DNA of 64,000 nt from Metaphire vulgaris (lineage: Eukaryota > Annelida > Clitellata > Crassiclitellata > Megascolecidae): assembly GCA_018105865.1 (NCBI GenBank), contig CM030868.1, positions 5,109,031 through 5,173,030 on the forward strand. Reading direction: 5' to 3'. The position numbers and the translations under genes are program-made. The notes beneath the pieces are model-generated. The model saw nothing but the letters and a program-made list of their open reading frames with translations. It was not told where the DNA came from and did no database searches. This document shows, one piece after another, positions 11,596-22,800 of the stretch (its first letter is position 1; the number at the start of each line of letters is the position of its first letter).

Positions 11596-14500
11596 AAGAT
11601 ATACCGTATATGTACCGGTATATATAGTGTGATACATGTGGTTTCATTTCCTGCAGTTGGCTTTCTATAATGCAGCTTTAATGCGATCATAATGTTTTAA
11701 AAATCTTTCAGGTTCCAAATATTTTAGAATTTCGGGTCTTTGCTTGAAATTAAAGTTAACTTCTGCACCTTTTATTCAGAGATAAATGTACCAATTATAG
11801 TACTATGAAACGCCAATTTGCCAGGCTAAAAATAATCTCGCAAACTGCCTTTTCAGTAATAACCGATGTAAACAAACACGTGCATTGTATGTCATTTGTC
11901 AATTGATACGTTTCTTTTATAATTTGTAGCTTATCTAAAGTGCCATGTGAGTTACCTCTGACGGTTGGGGCATGACTGCAACTGTCATTGTGCTTGTATG
12001 AATTCGACCACTTCTCTCGGTTTTTGGAACCCTTTGAACACGATGTACACCTCCTTCAAATTTCAAACGTCGATATGCGTTGCGTCCTATAATACTAGCA
12101 GCTGCATGTCGCAGTCCACCTACAGTTAAAGGAATTCTTGTAAAATTTTATTTAATTATTTAAACAACATCACAAAAAGATGAAATAAATAAATAAATAA
12201 GTGGCCATTAATTATTAAAACTTAGCATAAAAAGTCTATTTCAAAAATACAAAACAAAATCACACACAACAGTGTATGTAGCAGTGCAGCACAAACAATG
12301 AAGAATAATTAACCAAGTAATGGTAATGAGCAGAAGCATACTGGCCACGTATAGAAGAGGTATGGTAAATTTCCACGGCCCCAGGAGGGTAAATACACTT
12401 TATCCATTCCTAAACTGCATATACACTATTATACAGTATATTACTGTTTCGTTAACTTGTCTTAGGCTCCATCCATATAGTATATACTTGTCTTTAGGCT
12501 GGTGTGCAAACATCCATTTGCATATGTACTATATCAGGGATGGGCATATACCCCCGACATCGAGAGATACTACATTAAAGGAACTACCTGATAACACCTT
12601 AATGGAAAATTCAGCATTCAAATCGGATTTACACATTGGTTTGATTGTTAAAAAATAATGCTGTTAATATTTACTAACTTTTCTTCGACTTGACAGTCTT
12701 GGCTTATCAATAATTACTTACACTGCACAGTATATAATACGTTGTAAAAAGTCATTTTGAAACTACTTAAGGTCATTTACTTCTAAATGCCGGTTGACCG
12801 CAACACTTTTATGCCCTCGAATAAAAATTTTTGCCCATCACTGTACTATATGGATGAGCCCTTAATAATGTCTGTTAAGGTCAGGCAAACTAATAAATGC
12901 TATTTCGTTAGAGAAACTGGCTCAAAAACCACAATGACTAACTCAAAGTATGCTGTGCTTTAATATGTATCTACTATTAAGTCGCCATGATATAGGTTTT
13001 TTAGAAGATTTTGAGAAAACTAGTAAAACTGAAAATGTACAATTAAAGATTACCTAAAACAAATCTTGGAATTGCCCTACAAGGGCTCATCCATATAGTA
13101 CACACTACACAAAAAGGCATATTTTCAACCCCTGTTTGCACACTGTACATTGCAAAATCTCCTAAATCCAACCCCTCCCCTTCAGTGCATACATACTATA
13201 TGGATGGACCCCAATCAAATTTCTGGCATCGAGACAGTGTGAAAGTATTAATATTCCAACTGCTAATTAATTTGCCAAAAGAACCAGCAGGCGTGTACAG
13301 AGACTTGTACAAAATCGATCATTTAAACAGATTGCATACCTGCATCTGTTTCTTCGTAGTTGAAGACTTGAATGGTCCAGTTCTTGTACGCAGCATAGTT
13401 GCAGTACATATCGAAAATCTGCTTTGTAAACAACATTGCCTCCTGTCCACCAACCCCTGAACTAACCTCCAGCAACACTTCGTCCTGATTTGCAACGTCC
13501 TTTGGCAACAGTAGTTCAAAAATCTAAAAATTTGTTTATTTCAACAGATGTACCGGTAACCATGCAAACAGCAAACATTTTAACATTCACACCATTGGCT
13601 GATGCCCTAGGCATTATGATAGTGGCACCATAGAAGTTTATTGACTGACTGACTTATTGGTTGATTGGTTCAAGCCTTATTCAAAGTTTAGATGCAGTAC
13701 ACCTAACAATAAATGTACGGTATGAGATAGGATTTGATGTTAAAATTAATTGATAAATTCTTCAACTGACATGAATTTGCCAGATAAATTGACTGCCTTT
13801 TCTTGCTCTTTAGTAAGAAAAAGAAAACCGAAATTGACACGGCCGAGTGGTCCAGACGTGCTCATATAGGCTCTATTAGAATTTACCATCGTCATATTTC
13901 CACACACAATCACAATAATCAACCATTCTCTTAGAAGTGCAAAGAAACATATGAGAATCAACTAAACAGACAGAGATGCCATAACGACCATCACCATAGA
14001 AACGTATAGAAATTGTATTTTGATAACAGCTGTTGATCTTTTGAATTGAACAATAGCTTACTTCTAATTCTAATGATAGCAGTTGTTCTTTCACTTCCAC
14101 AATATCATCTTCTGCCATTTTAAAAACTTCTTTATCGTTGCCACATTCTATCAACATATACACCGGGTGTACATCAAAGGTCATTATCCCTATGTATACT
14201 GTTAGAAATACAAATCACACAGACAAATATACATACATTTGCATTTCTGTATGCTCTCTACTTCTTTCCCAAGAGCTCCTAACTCATGATAGTGTCCAGA
14301 AACATATAAAAATTGTGTGGCCAAGTCTCGTCCAATTCAATATTCAACTATATTGTATTATATCCTACCCCTACAATATCCACCACATTTAAACTCACAC
14401 GAGGGGAAATCAAATTTATTGCATTCAATTTTGTCTCGTTTCAATTGAATGTCAATTAACGTACTTACTCACTTAATTAATTAGTCTTCAAAAACACCAT

Positions 14501-15741
14501 AGTTATGTGGCAAAAATGCATTAACCTTTGTAAATAAAATGGCTGCTAATGTTAATGATTTACGCTCTCCTTATGTCATCATTAAGACACAAACAGCAAT
14601 GTCGACAGTTAAGTCGTGTAGAGACTTGGAATTGCTACACAGCTGTAAATTTCCTGAAATGGCATTCCAACCACTATTTGTTCTATTTGTTTATACATGA
14701 CAGCAGCATCCTCTATTGCAATGTTACAGCATAGCACACAATATGTGCATACAAACATTTCTTGAAGAAAAAAATGTATTTCCTTTTATTTCCCCTTGTT
14801 TGAGGGAGTTCAAATGCTTTGCATATTGTAGGGGGTAGGATATAGTTATATAGTTGCATATTAAATGCAATTGCTTTCTGTATAAGTGCCAATGTTCCTT
14901 GGAAAGCAATCATGTTGAACCATTATATTGTCACAGATAGTCATTGAAAGTGCATATAATATGAGTGTGTGTCTGACGTGGCCGGACAAAATGTCAGCAG
15001 ACAAAATGTCATGAACAAAATGCCATGGTTAGGGTTAGAGTTAGGATGACATTTTGTCCCCATGACATTTTGTCCGTGACATTTAGTCCATAACATTTTG
15101 TCATCGGACACTTTGTCCTAGCACAGTGTCTGAATATGGACATACACATATGCATAAATATACTATGCTATAAAGCTGTTATCTATTCTTTATAAACTAA
15201 AACTGGTATGTTTGTGTAAATGTTTGTGCGTGTAACTTCAGAATTTAGTTTGGACTAGAGTCATGAATGAACCTGTGACGATCCGCTTTAGCTCTGCCAG
15301 TTCCTCTTCCTTCTGTTCGTAGAGGGCGAACCTCGACGCCAGCCATCCCAGTCCACTCCTCTCCGTTGAGCTGAATCCTCTGGCCGACTCCGGCAATGCC
15401 GCTGAGTCCTCGTTTCCCCCTCGAGTCTCGGCCAGAAGGTTCCGCAGATATCTGCGCACTAGATCGCTGTCAATCGTCAACCTTTCGTCGCCTTTCGTCG
15501 ATAAATTTATCGGTTTTAACGACGATTGACTCCTCCGAAGGACGTCCCAGTTGATTAATCTTTCCGGCACATAGGGACGAGCGATATAAGAGGTAGTACG
15601 GATAAAACGACGAAATTCAACGAATCTATCGTAAAAGTAACAAGAATTTCCTGTTGAAATAAACGGAGAACGACTTATGGACCATCGGCAGCACTGTACC
15701 GCCAATGGTCCAAGTCCTTTTAGAAATACTTTCTGTGACAT
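8917..15741 (-). CDS. MTRF1L: Mitochondrial peptide chain release factor 1-like, with a frame break
   Basis: Class I release factor that ends translation at UAA/UAG in mitochondria. Exons on the minus strand: 15741-15273, 14147-14062, 13523-13340, 12119-11956, 11284-11167, 10014-9939, 9629-9570 and 9123-8917. The N-terminus is basic and Ser/Arg-rich, as in a mitochondrial presequence. A coiled-coil stretch is followed by [11 protein letters not shown], the codon-recognition PKT (about residues 278-280) and the catalytic GKGGQHVN (GGQ near 322-324). The C-terminus has KIRTYNF, RVSDHR and [13 protein letters not shown] without an insertion fits MTRF1L better than MTRF1. I chose the ATG at 15741; the frame is open further upstream but only through a GTG. 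All phases join except in exon 7, which is 1 base (or minus 4) out of register and reads a TGA. With 4 bp restored the length would be about 455 aa. Confidence 0.9.
9570..9629 (-). other. MTRF1L: MTRF1L exon 7 with apparent frameshift
   Basis: Entering in phase from exon 6, the exon reads [15 protein letters not shown] and then TGA. Leaving in phase into exon 8, the same exon reads ...MTRKLQ then [15 protein letters not shown]. Both halves match the family but in different frames. The switch lies at two tandem CAAT units (plus-strand ATTGATTG, 9586-9593). A third CAAT would restore one frame. This could be an assembly error, an allele, or a genuine null or recoding event. Confidence 0.8.
10027..10163. 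mobile_element. Foldback MITE, CTCATCCATATAGTA family
   Basis: Starts GGGCTCATCCAG and ends TACTATATGGATGGACC. Its interior has GTTTGCAC..TGTACATATGC and CCTAAATCCAACCC. It sits directly upstream of MTRF1L exon 6 on the minus strand. Other copies are at 12463, 13084, 28070 and 29105. Confidence 0.75.
10525..10852. mobile_element. Family F repeat, one or two copies
   Basis: Starts CCAGGGTTATTCTAGGATTG and ends GTGTAAAAATATCCCTGG, so the ends are imperfect inverted repeats. The inside has TGAATTTGGGG...GTGTCGG, TCTGACAAGCAAAAACAGGT and TAATTAATATGCATTTTGTA. An internal restart near 10592 suggests a nested or tandem copy. Confidence 0.65.
10991..11069. mobile_element. Small palindromic element, TTAACCCC ends, copy 2
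   Basis: TTAACCCCTTAACTGGGG ... CGGTTAAGGGGTTAAAAC, near-perfect inverted ends around GGATATATCCGTCC. It is the same family as 7907-7981. Confidence 0.75.
11521..11592. repeat. TA microsatellite
   Basis: Alternating TA with short AATA breaks, in an intron of MTRF1L. Confidence 0.95.
12463..12865. mobile_element. Foldback MITE, long copy, CTCATCCATATAGTA family
   Basis: GGCTCCATCCATATAGTATA at the left and TACTATATGGATGAGCCC at the right, about 400 bp apart. The interior differs from the short copies, so it may be a longer progenitor or two half copies. An internal GTACTATAT near 12525 favours a composite. Confidence 0.5.
13084..13211. mobile_element. Foldback MITE, CTCATCCATATAGTA family
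   Basis: GGGCTCATCCATATAGTACA ... CATACTATATGGATGGACCC with inner GTTTGCACACTGTACAT. This is the cleanest copy for defining the family. It is in the intron between MTRF1L exons 3 and 4. Confidence 0.8.
13585..13670 (+). repeat. SINE copy, GCGCTATAGAAG family
   Basis: CCATTGGCTGATGCCCTAGG then CATTATGATAGTGGCACCAT and AGAAGTTTATTG, with a GACTGACT / TTGATTGG tail. Intronic in MTRF1L. Confidence 0.7.
14970..15125. mobile_element. Palindromic GACAAAATGTC-rich element
   Basis: The left part holds several GACAAAATGTC and the right part several GACATTTTGTC, around GGTTAGGGTTAGAGTTAGG. The two halves are inverted relative to each other, so this is a foldback element. It is in intron 1 of MTRF1L. 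Confidence 0.6.
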
Positions 15742-16826
15742 TTCCAAACTCACAGGGACTGAAGAATATATAAGTACTTGCTAAGCAAACTTCTATAGCG
15801 CTCATATATGCACTAGACTAGTCACTAAGCCTGACATTGCTTGATGAATAAGTTGATGATAGTTACCTTAGAACTTTAGAAATAGAATCGCAGTTGATTC
15901 CAATCGGATTCAGTGTCTGTTCAGGATGCGTACTTATAGTCTTCACTGATTATTTAGCTTTTGAGTGCATATTCAGCGCAGATTTTTGCTGAGATAAATT
16001 CTTGCTGAATTTAGATCAGCCGAGTCTACACTGAATAAAACAATTCAATTTTGCGCAGTAGAAAGGCCAGATTAATTTTTAAAAGAAAATTCACTTATGT
16101 GGGAATTAATAATAATTTAATATATAGTATTATAAGTTTATAACATCAATTATAAAGCATGAAAGCGTCCACTCGAATCTATCCACAAAGGATCAGAGAA
16201 TTAAATCAGATTGTAACGTGCCTTTTATCTGGATAAGAACTCTATTTAATCATCAGACTCCCTGCCTTAATTGCTTCTCGAGGGCAATTTGTGACTTGCT
16301 CACTTGTTAAATACTGTAGTCACGTGAGTGGAAGCACCTGCGTTGCTAAGAGACGTGACCGACAAATGCATAAACGTGAATTTTAATTGCTTTTGAAAAA
16401 TTCTAGTTGTTTTTTTTTACAATGAATTAATTCGTACAAAGTGTGATCCTTCTTTATTATAAAGTACTTTCGCTTGATTATTTATACAGCCTTCCAAGTT
16501 AGATATTACCTTGCTATGCACCTGCTTTTATTCTATAACAAACACAAACAGTTGGGTTTGCATTAATATGACAGTCTTGTTAATTTTTATCTGCAAAATT
16601 GAACTTGAAATGTTAAATAAGTAAACAATTAAATAAATAGATAAATCTGTGATTAATGGACGCAATGTTTTCTGTTGCATGTGATTCATTGAACAGACAG
16701 ATATTGTTAAAGGGCATAGTTATACTGTAGAATCTTTTAGCACGATTGTGAGCTTTGTAAATGAAATGCCTTTTGATTTTATGATTCTAGACACATAAAG
16801 TTTAATCACGTTTTTTCTGCCACACG
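15742..16826. promoter_or_regulatory. Divergent spacer between MTRF1L and DRC7
   Basis: About 1.08 kb separate the two start codons, which point away from each other, so both promoters must lie here. No clear TATA box or repeat is seen. A GC-richer part lies around 16310-16360, where a possible X-box is found. Shared control is an inference from the layout only. Confidence 0.5.
16342..16354 (+). promoter_or_regulatory. Possible X-box (RFX site) upstream of DRC7
   Basis: GTTGCTAAGAGAC fits the ciliary-gene X-box consensus RYYNYY-N(1-3)-RRNRAC. It is 473 bp before the DRC7 start codon. The consensus is loose and roughly one chance match per kilobase is expected, so the support is the GTTGCT half-site plus the ciliary neighbour. 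Confidence 0.3.
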
Positions 16827-19800
16827 ATGCCTCAAGATCAAGATAGTCATGAAGTTTCACCACGCGTAGATAATAGAAATGAAGAAAATGACGTGGATCG
16901 TGAAAACAGTTTTTTGAGATCCCCTTTGCCAAATCTAGCAGAAGAGACCAAGTCTGAAGTTGCAAGTGTGCATGGGGATGGCAGTGAAGATGGAGAAAGG
17001 AAAAAGACTCCGGTAGAACTTAGCCCGGAAGCCGTTGAAGTTCAGACCGCTATCAGCAGATTTTCTATCACTCTACCAAAACCTAAAATGTATGTATAGA
17101 CATAGCAGTATTCTATAGTCATTAGGCCTATGACAAATTTGCTAGTGTTTGGATTTTTTACTAAATGAGTTATCTGCCTTTGCAGACCTACGGACTTTCA
17201 GAAATTTGTTAATTAGAAAGGGTTTCATAGAAATGCAATTGTTACCAGTGGCAGCTCCAGGATTTGGCAAGTGGGGGCCGTTGAGGTGGTAATTTCCAAG
17301 CATGGGGGCCACCATTTGCTGGTTGATATTTAATAGTAAGTATAGAGTCCCAACAGGGGAGGCCACTGCAGGACCAGGCATTCAATAGGGGGAGCACGGG
17401 CCCCCATGTGGTACCACCACTGATTGTTACAAGACACAGTTGTGTGACTGTCTTTGGTCTGCCATTATTTCTTCAGCAATGTGAAGATGGTTTACTGTGA
17501 TGAATGATGCTTGAAGCCAAATACAGACATTTTGGATCATTCAAAATCCAATTTTATGGCATAAAATCAGGATCATATTCCCGCCATCAGCAGTGAGGGG
17601 AGGGAGGGTAGAATCATTTTAAACAGTATTCCCCCCATAAATATGTTTGAACTCTAGGGATGACCTTTCTCTTTTGCTTGTCAGACTTTTTAGAACATTA
17701 AAGAAGCACAAAACATTGGGGGGATAAATGATACTACATATACCCCGTCACTAGAGATTGAGTGGGACTGTCCCCGGCAGTCCCTCCCCATGATCTACGT
17801 CCCTGCGTAAAATATGCTATGTACGTCTTTGTTGAAGTGAACCAAGTGAAGTTTTTGATCCAAATGATTTTCCTGAGAGCTACCAGCAGAACACCAACAA
17901 GGAGAAGCTTATCATCTCCTACGCCGAGAACTTTCGCAGGCAGTACGTTCATCTGTATAGGGATCGGAAGCCTCTCTTACTCAGTCCGGCAAATGAAATT
18001 GGAGTGGAGGTATTATACCTCGTTGCTTGAACTGTTGCCAAAAGTTACCATTAACCCTTTGCCCCATAAAGCCAATATTTCGACTCCATGACCTATTGGT
18101 GAGACCCATTGATGATGTCAAATGGTTAATCGTGAAGCACTAGCGGCTTGTATGTATATGACGGAAAACTTTATCTACCGGTAAATTCAGTCGTAATTTA
18201 AACTTAAATGCTTGATGCCTTAGATTACTCTCCCGCCGTTTCGGACGGATCTTCTGGCTTGACCTGGCTCTAATGCTATTTGGATTTGGTGCGCCATCGG
18301 CTGATGCCCTGGGCATTATGATAGTGGCGCCATAGAAGTTGATTGATTAATTGATTGATTGATGCTATAGTCTTGATTTATTTTCCAGAAATTTGTATCA
18401 ACAACTATTCGACCAACGGAGTTGGAATACGAGGAATTGTACCATTGGAGTGGAGCTGCAAAATTTGTGGCCGATTATTTGAATTTTGTGTCACTCGAAC
18501 CACCACATGAACTTGTAGGTGGTTGTAGGATGATCAGTATTTATTCTAGCCACCTTGACATTGGGGGGAATTTTTTGGGGGGGCAAGATCTGAGTCTCCA
18601 CACTTTTTTTGGGGGGGGGGATTTCCATCCACCATCCAACATATAAAACATTTGGGGAATTTTAAAACTTTGGGGGATAGATTTCCCCTCCCCAGAGAAG
18701 TCCTAGAATAAACACTGTAGGATGATGTTATAAATTAATTGTCATGTTTAACATAACAATAATAATTTTATAATAACAAGGTTCAAAGTTGTTCAGTAGG
18801 GTCTGCCCTGTGTGAGAACTGCTGTTGCACTCATCCAAATCTTGTATCCTCTAGCACTGAGGTTTATTTTGAAATCATTCAAACTCGCAGCCATTCCTAT
18901 CTCCTCATCCAATTCATTCCAACTGTCCACCACTCTTGCACTAAAAAATGCTGTTGCACTAAAAAAATGCTGTTTGTATCTCCCAAGGTAATGTAATTTC
19001 TTGTGAATTTATTTCGCGATCTTGGAACATGGATTTCCTATGAATTAGCTTTTTCTCCAGTGTTTTTTTTCATCCTCGGTCCCTTTCTGTCTTGTTCTGT
19101 GTCTCTGTGACCATAGGCGGATCCAGGGGAGGAACCCAGGGCCTCGTGCCCCCAAAGCCACCTCCAAAATTCCTGGACCTGTGATTAACTGATTGTTGCA
19201 CATGCTTTGACAGTTGTGTGTTACTGTTTAGATTCCATTCTTTGTTTGTTAGTTAGTTAGTTAGTAGGCTGATTTATATAGCGCTATTGTTCTAGCAGGC
19301 TAGTTACCAATATTTTGTTTTTTGAAGTACATTCCTAGCATATTGAAAATGACTCAGCCATTTACCCTTATTCATTAGTCGGTGTGAAGCTTGCAAAGTC
19401 ACACAAGACATAGATGAATGAAGGAGGCAAACTCATATTGCTATAGACACCAACGGGTATTGCGCCCATGGAGAAGAATGACTGAATGACTGAATGAATG
19501 AATGAATGACTAACTGACTGACTGAATGAATGAATGAATGACTAACTGACTGAATGAATGAATGAATGAATGAGTGAGTGAATGAATGAACGAATGAGTA
19601 AATGAACGAATGAACGACTGAATGACTGAATGACTGAATGACTGAATGAATGAATGAATGAACTACTGAACGAATGAATGAATGAACGACTGAACGAATA
19701 ACTGACTGATTGATTGACTGACTGACTGACTGAATGAATGAATGAATGAATTAAGTTGAGTGTTAACGATGTCTCTGTAGCCGACACGTCTTATGTCGCC

Positions 19801-22800
19801 GACGACAGTGATGAAACTGCAGAGAGCCAACTGTTTTGAGTACAGCACTGTCTTGGCGTCGTTCCTGATCGGAGTGGGATACGACGCTTATGTCATCAGT
19901 GGTTACGCATCGAGAGAAGTCTGTCTTATGGATGAAACGCGTCAGATATGTCCGCTGTTGCAAGAAAAGTTGGAAGTGAGCAATTTGCTTCGCCCAATAT
20001 GCATACGACTAATTTCTTTGTGGTAAATAATTCTGAAATAGTCGGCACTTCAGGCCAAGATCGTCTGCAGTGAGCAAAATCAAAACTCAAAACTTACTTG
20101 CTCTCTATTGCCTATCCTTTATAACCGGACCTGAAAAATTGGAGTGATTTATTGGATATGACAGGGAAGAATTACAATTCTATTTCAGAGCGACCATTGA
20201 CTACCGGTAATCAATGTCAAAGGCATAGTTAAAATGGTGTTGATTCACAATTTCACAAAGCCGCAGCACATTAAAAAATTCATGGTCTTCACTTTTAGAC
20301 TTTTTGAATGCTCGCTAATTCCACTAGAAACTTACTGAAAATTTCTCTGCTTCACAAGACTAACAATATCAGTTATTTCTGAAGTACTGAAGCACCATAA
20401 GAAAATTAATTTAACCAGTGGTGAAGTGATTGAATGACTTCAATTTATGGTAGCTACACAAAATCAGCATGGTAACTGTTTGTACATTAGTAATAGACTA
20501 GCAGACCCAGTAGAAAATAGAAAATGTCTGCAAAGTACTTCATCACAGACTACTCAAATTTGCTTTCAAAATATCTTAACAGCAAATTATTGTTGAAAGA
20601 TTTGCATTTTAATCTCACATAAATGTGTTGCAATTCATAATTTTTTAAACTTTTAAAATTTCATATTTAGACATACATGCCAACGATTAATTATATATTG
20701 AATCATCAGGTTAACATAAATTCACTACAACTTTTACTATCTTTGTAGCATAGATTTATTATAATACATGATATTAAAGTCTATGCTTTGCAGTATGTGA
20801 TTGAATATGGTTTTAGGAGAAATCAGTAGAAGTTGAGAAATCACTGAAAAAATATTCTGTGCGTCCTCCGAAGGACTTGACAAGTCGATTCGAAAGAAAG
20901 CAGGAAGCCAAACGACAGGCCCAGATTGCAGCAGAAGAAGAAAAAAGAAAGAAAGAGGAAAAAGAGCAACAGCTGGTTGTTACTCTTTTTCTTTCCTTCT
21001 CTGTCTGTCTGTCTGTCTCTCTCTGTCTATTTGTCTGTCTCTGTCTGTCTTTCTCTCTCTTTATCTCTGTTTCTCTCCATCTCTCTCTCTCTCTCTTTAT
21101 CTCTCTCTCTCTCCATCTCTCTCATCCTCGCCCTCCTTCACTGTCTCTGTCTCTCACTCACTCTCTCTCCCCATCTCTCTCCTCCCGGTATCTGTACCAG
21201 GCACTTCGAAACAAATTTTTTTTAGCAGGGAGTGCAATTCTTTCAGGGATGTAGCTAAAAAATCATCATTTATCATAAAAACCTGACAAGCAAAAATAAA
21301 GTCATCGCCCTTAAGGTCATCGCCCTACCTTTACCCTTTATCTTCTTTTCAAAAATCCTGACAAGCAAAAGATGAAAGGTCATCAACCTTCCTTTTTTGT
21401 GTCTTCAAAAAATCTTGATAAGCAAAAAAGCAGCCTCATCTTCCAAGGGGTCCCTAATTTTTTCCAGGTGCGCACCTGCAGTCCTGCACTCTCTGCACCC
21501 CACTTCCTACGGGTCTGATCTGTACCTGTATCTCTCTCTCTGCCTACTTTTCCAATCTTTAATGAATATCTAACGGGAATTAATTTATTACTAGTTTTAA
21601 TGGATGCTCAAGCAGAAAATCTGAGAATCTGTAATTTCACTTCACCCCGGAAACGCACACGATTTTACGATTGTTTTGGTTCGCAGTTGCTGGAACAGCA
21701 ACCAGACGATCCTCTTCTCGGCCTACGTGTTCATTCCTGGGTCCTGGTCCTCGAGGGCCGGCGGGAGGTTCCGGAGCCATTCTTCATCGAGCCTTTGACG
21801 GGTCTTCCACATCCGGTCAACTCTCCAGACTACCATGGCATTGAGTCTCTTTGGAATCATCGAAATTACTGGACAAACATGCAGGATTGTTCTGAGGGCG
21901 TCACGGTGAGTTTTTCGCATATGCGCATACACTCGACACTCGTATTAGGCCTCTAGGCTCGAGCCACCTCACTTTTTGGGAGGCTACAAGAAGGGAGTGG
22001 ACGGTATAGGGTTTGGGCCTCCCCCCCAGTTTTTCATCCAAGTTTATGCCTTTTCTGCATTACTTTTTAAATCTTCAAATTTCAAACTTTAGTAATGTAT
22101 TATAAATATCACAAATAAAGCATTAGCAAATAAAATTGATGTTTCTCAGAAATGCAGAGAGAATCATTTAGACTAGTTTTAATATTTTCTAGTATTTTCT
22201 AATATTGCATAAGAGAAGCAACAAGAACTAAAGACAACATTGAACTGATAAGGAAAACCAGAAACAAAAAGTGGTAATCCATGGTCGCTTATGTAGCAAT
22301 ACATGGCACATGAAGAAGAATATTTTAAAAAGTGAATTTTGTCAATAATAAACATTTAATGTAAATTTATTTATTATTGTTTTTAATGGACGTTCAAGAT
22401 TAAAACATAAGGATCAGCATTTTTGCTTCATTTCAGAATCTTAGTTGTTACTTTATGTATATAAGAGACATGAGATTGGAGGAATTTCTGAATCCTTTCT
22501 TACTTGTGTATTCGTACAGAAATTGCATTACGACCTTGGGGATTGTACGCAGTGGGAATGCATGTTTCTGAGTAACGATAATCCTCATCTTCTTCTCCCA
22601 GCAGACGATGCAAATGAAGAATTTGATGAAGATGAAAGAGTAATTGTCGCATTTAAAGTAAAATCAGTTAGATTTGTCCATTATCAATGTCACAATGTTT
22701 TTACTGTCGTGTTTTTTTGTGTGGTCCCAAGTCATCATGAGTGTCACGATATTTGCTCACTTCAAATCCGCATAATATCACTCAATTTGAGATCTCCAGT

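Noticed and set aside
13838..13870. tRNA-like GGCCGAGTGGTCCAGACG
   Set aside because: Looks like a box A half of a Ser/Leu tRNA, but no anticodon arm or box B follows within tRNA length.
15238..15272. MTRF1L exon 1 extending to the in-frame stop at 15238
   Set aside because: The donor at 15273/15272 joins exon 2 in phase and restores family likeness; the tail VQTKF is intronic.
19542..19787. Minus-strand Ser/His/Phe-rich open frame
   Set aside because: Periodic translation of the TGAA array in a DRC7 intron.
20859..21254. DRC7 exon 5 frame continuing into a Leu/Ser run
   Set aside because: The exon ends at 20975 in phase with exon 6; the rest is the CT microsatellite.
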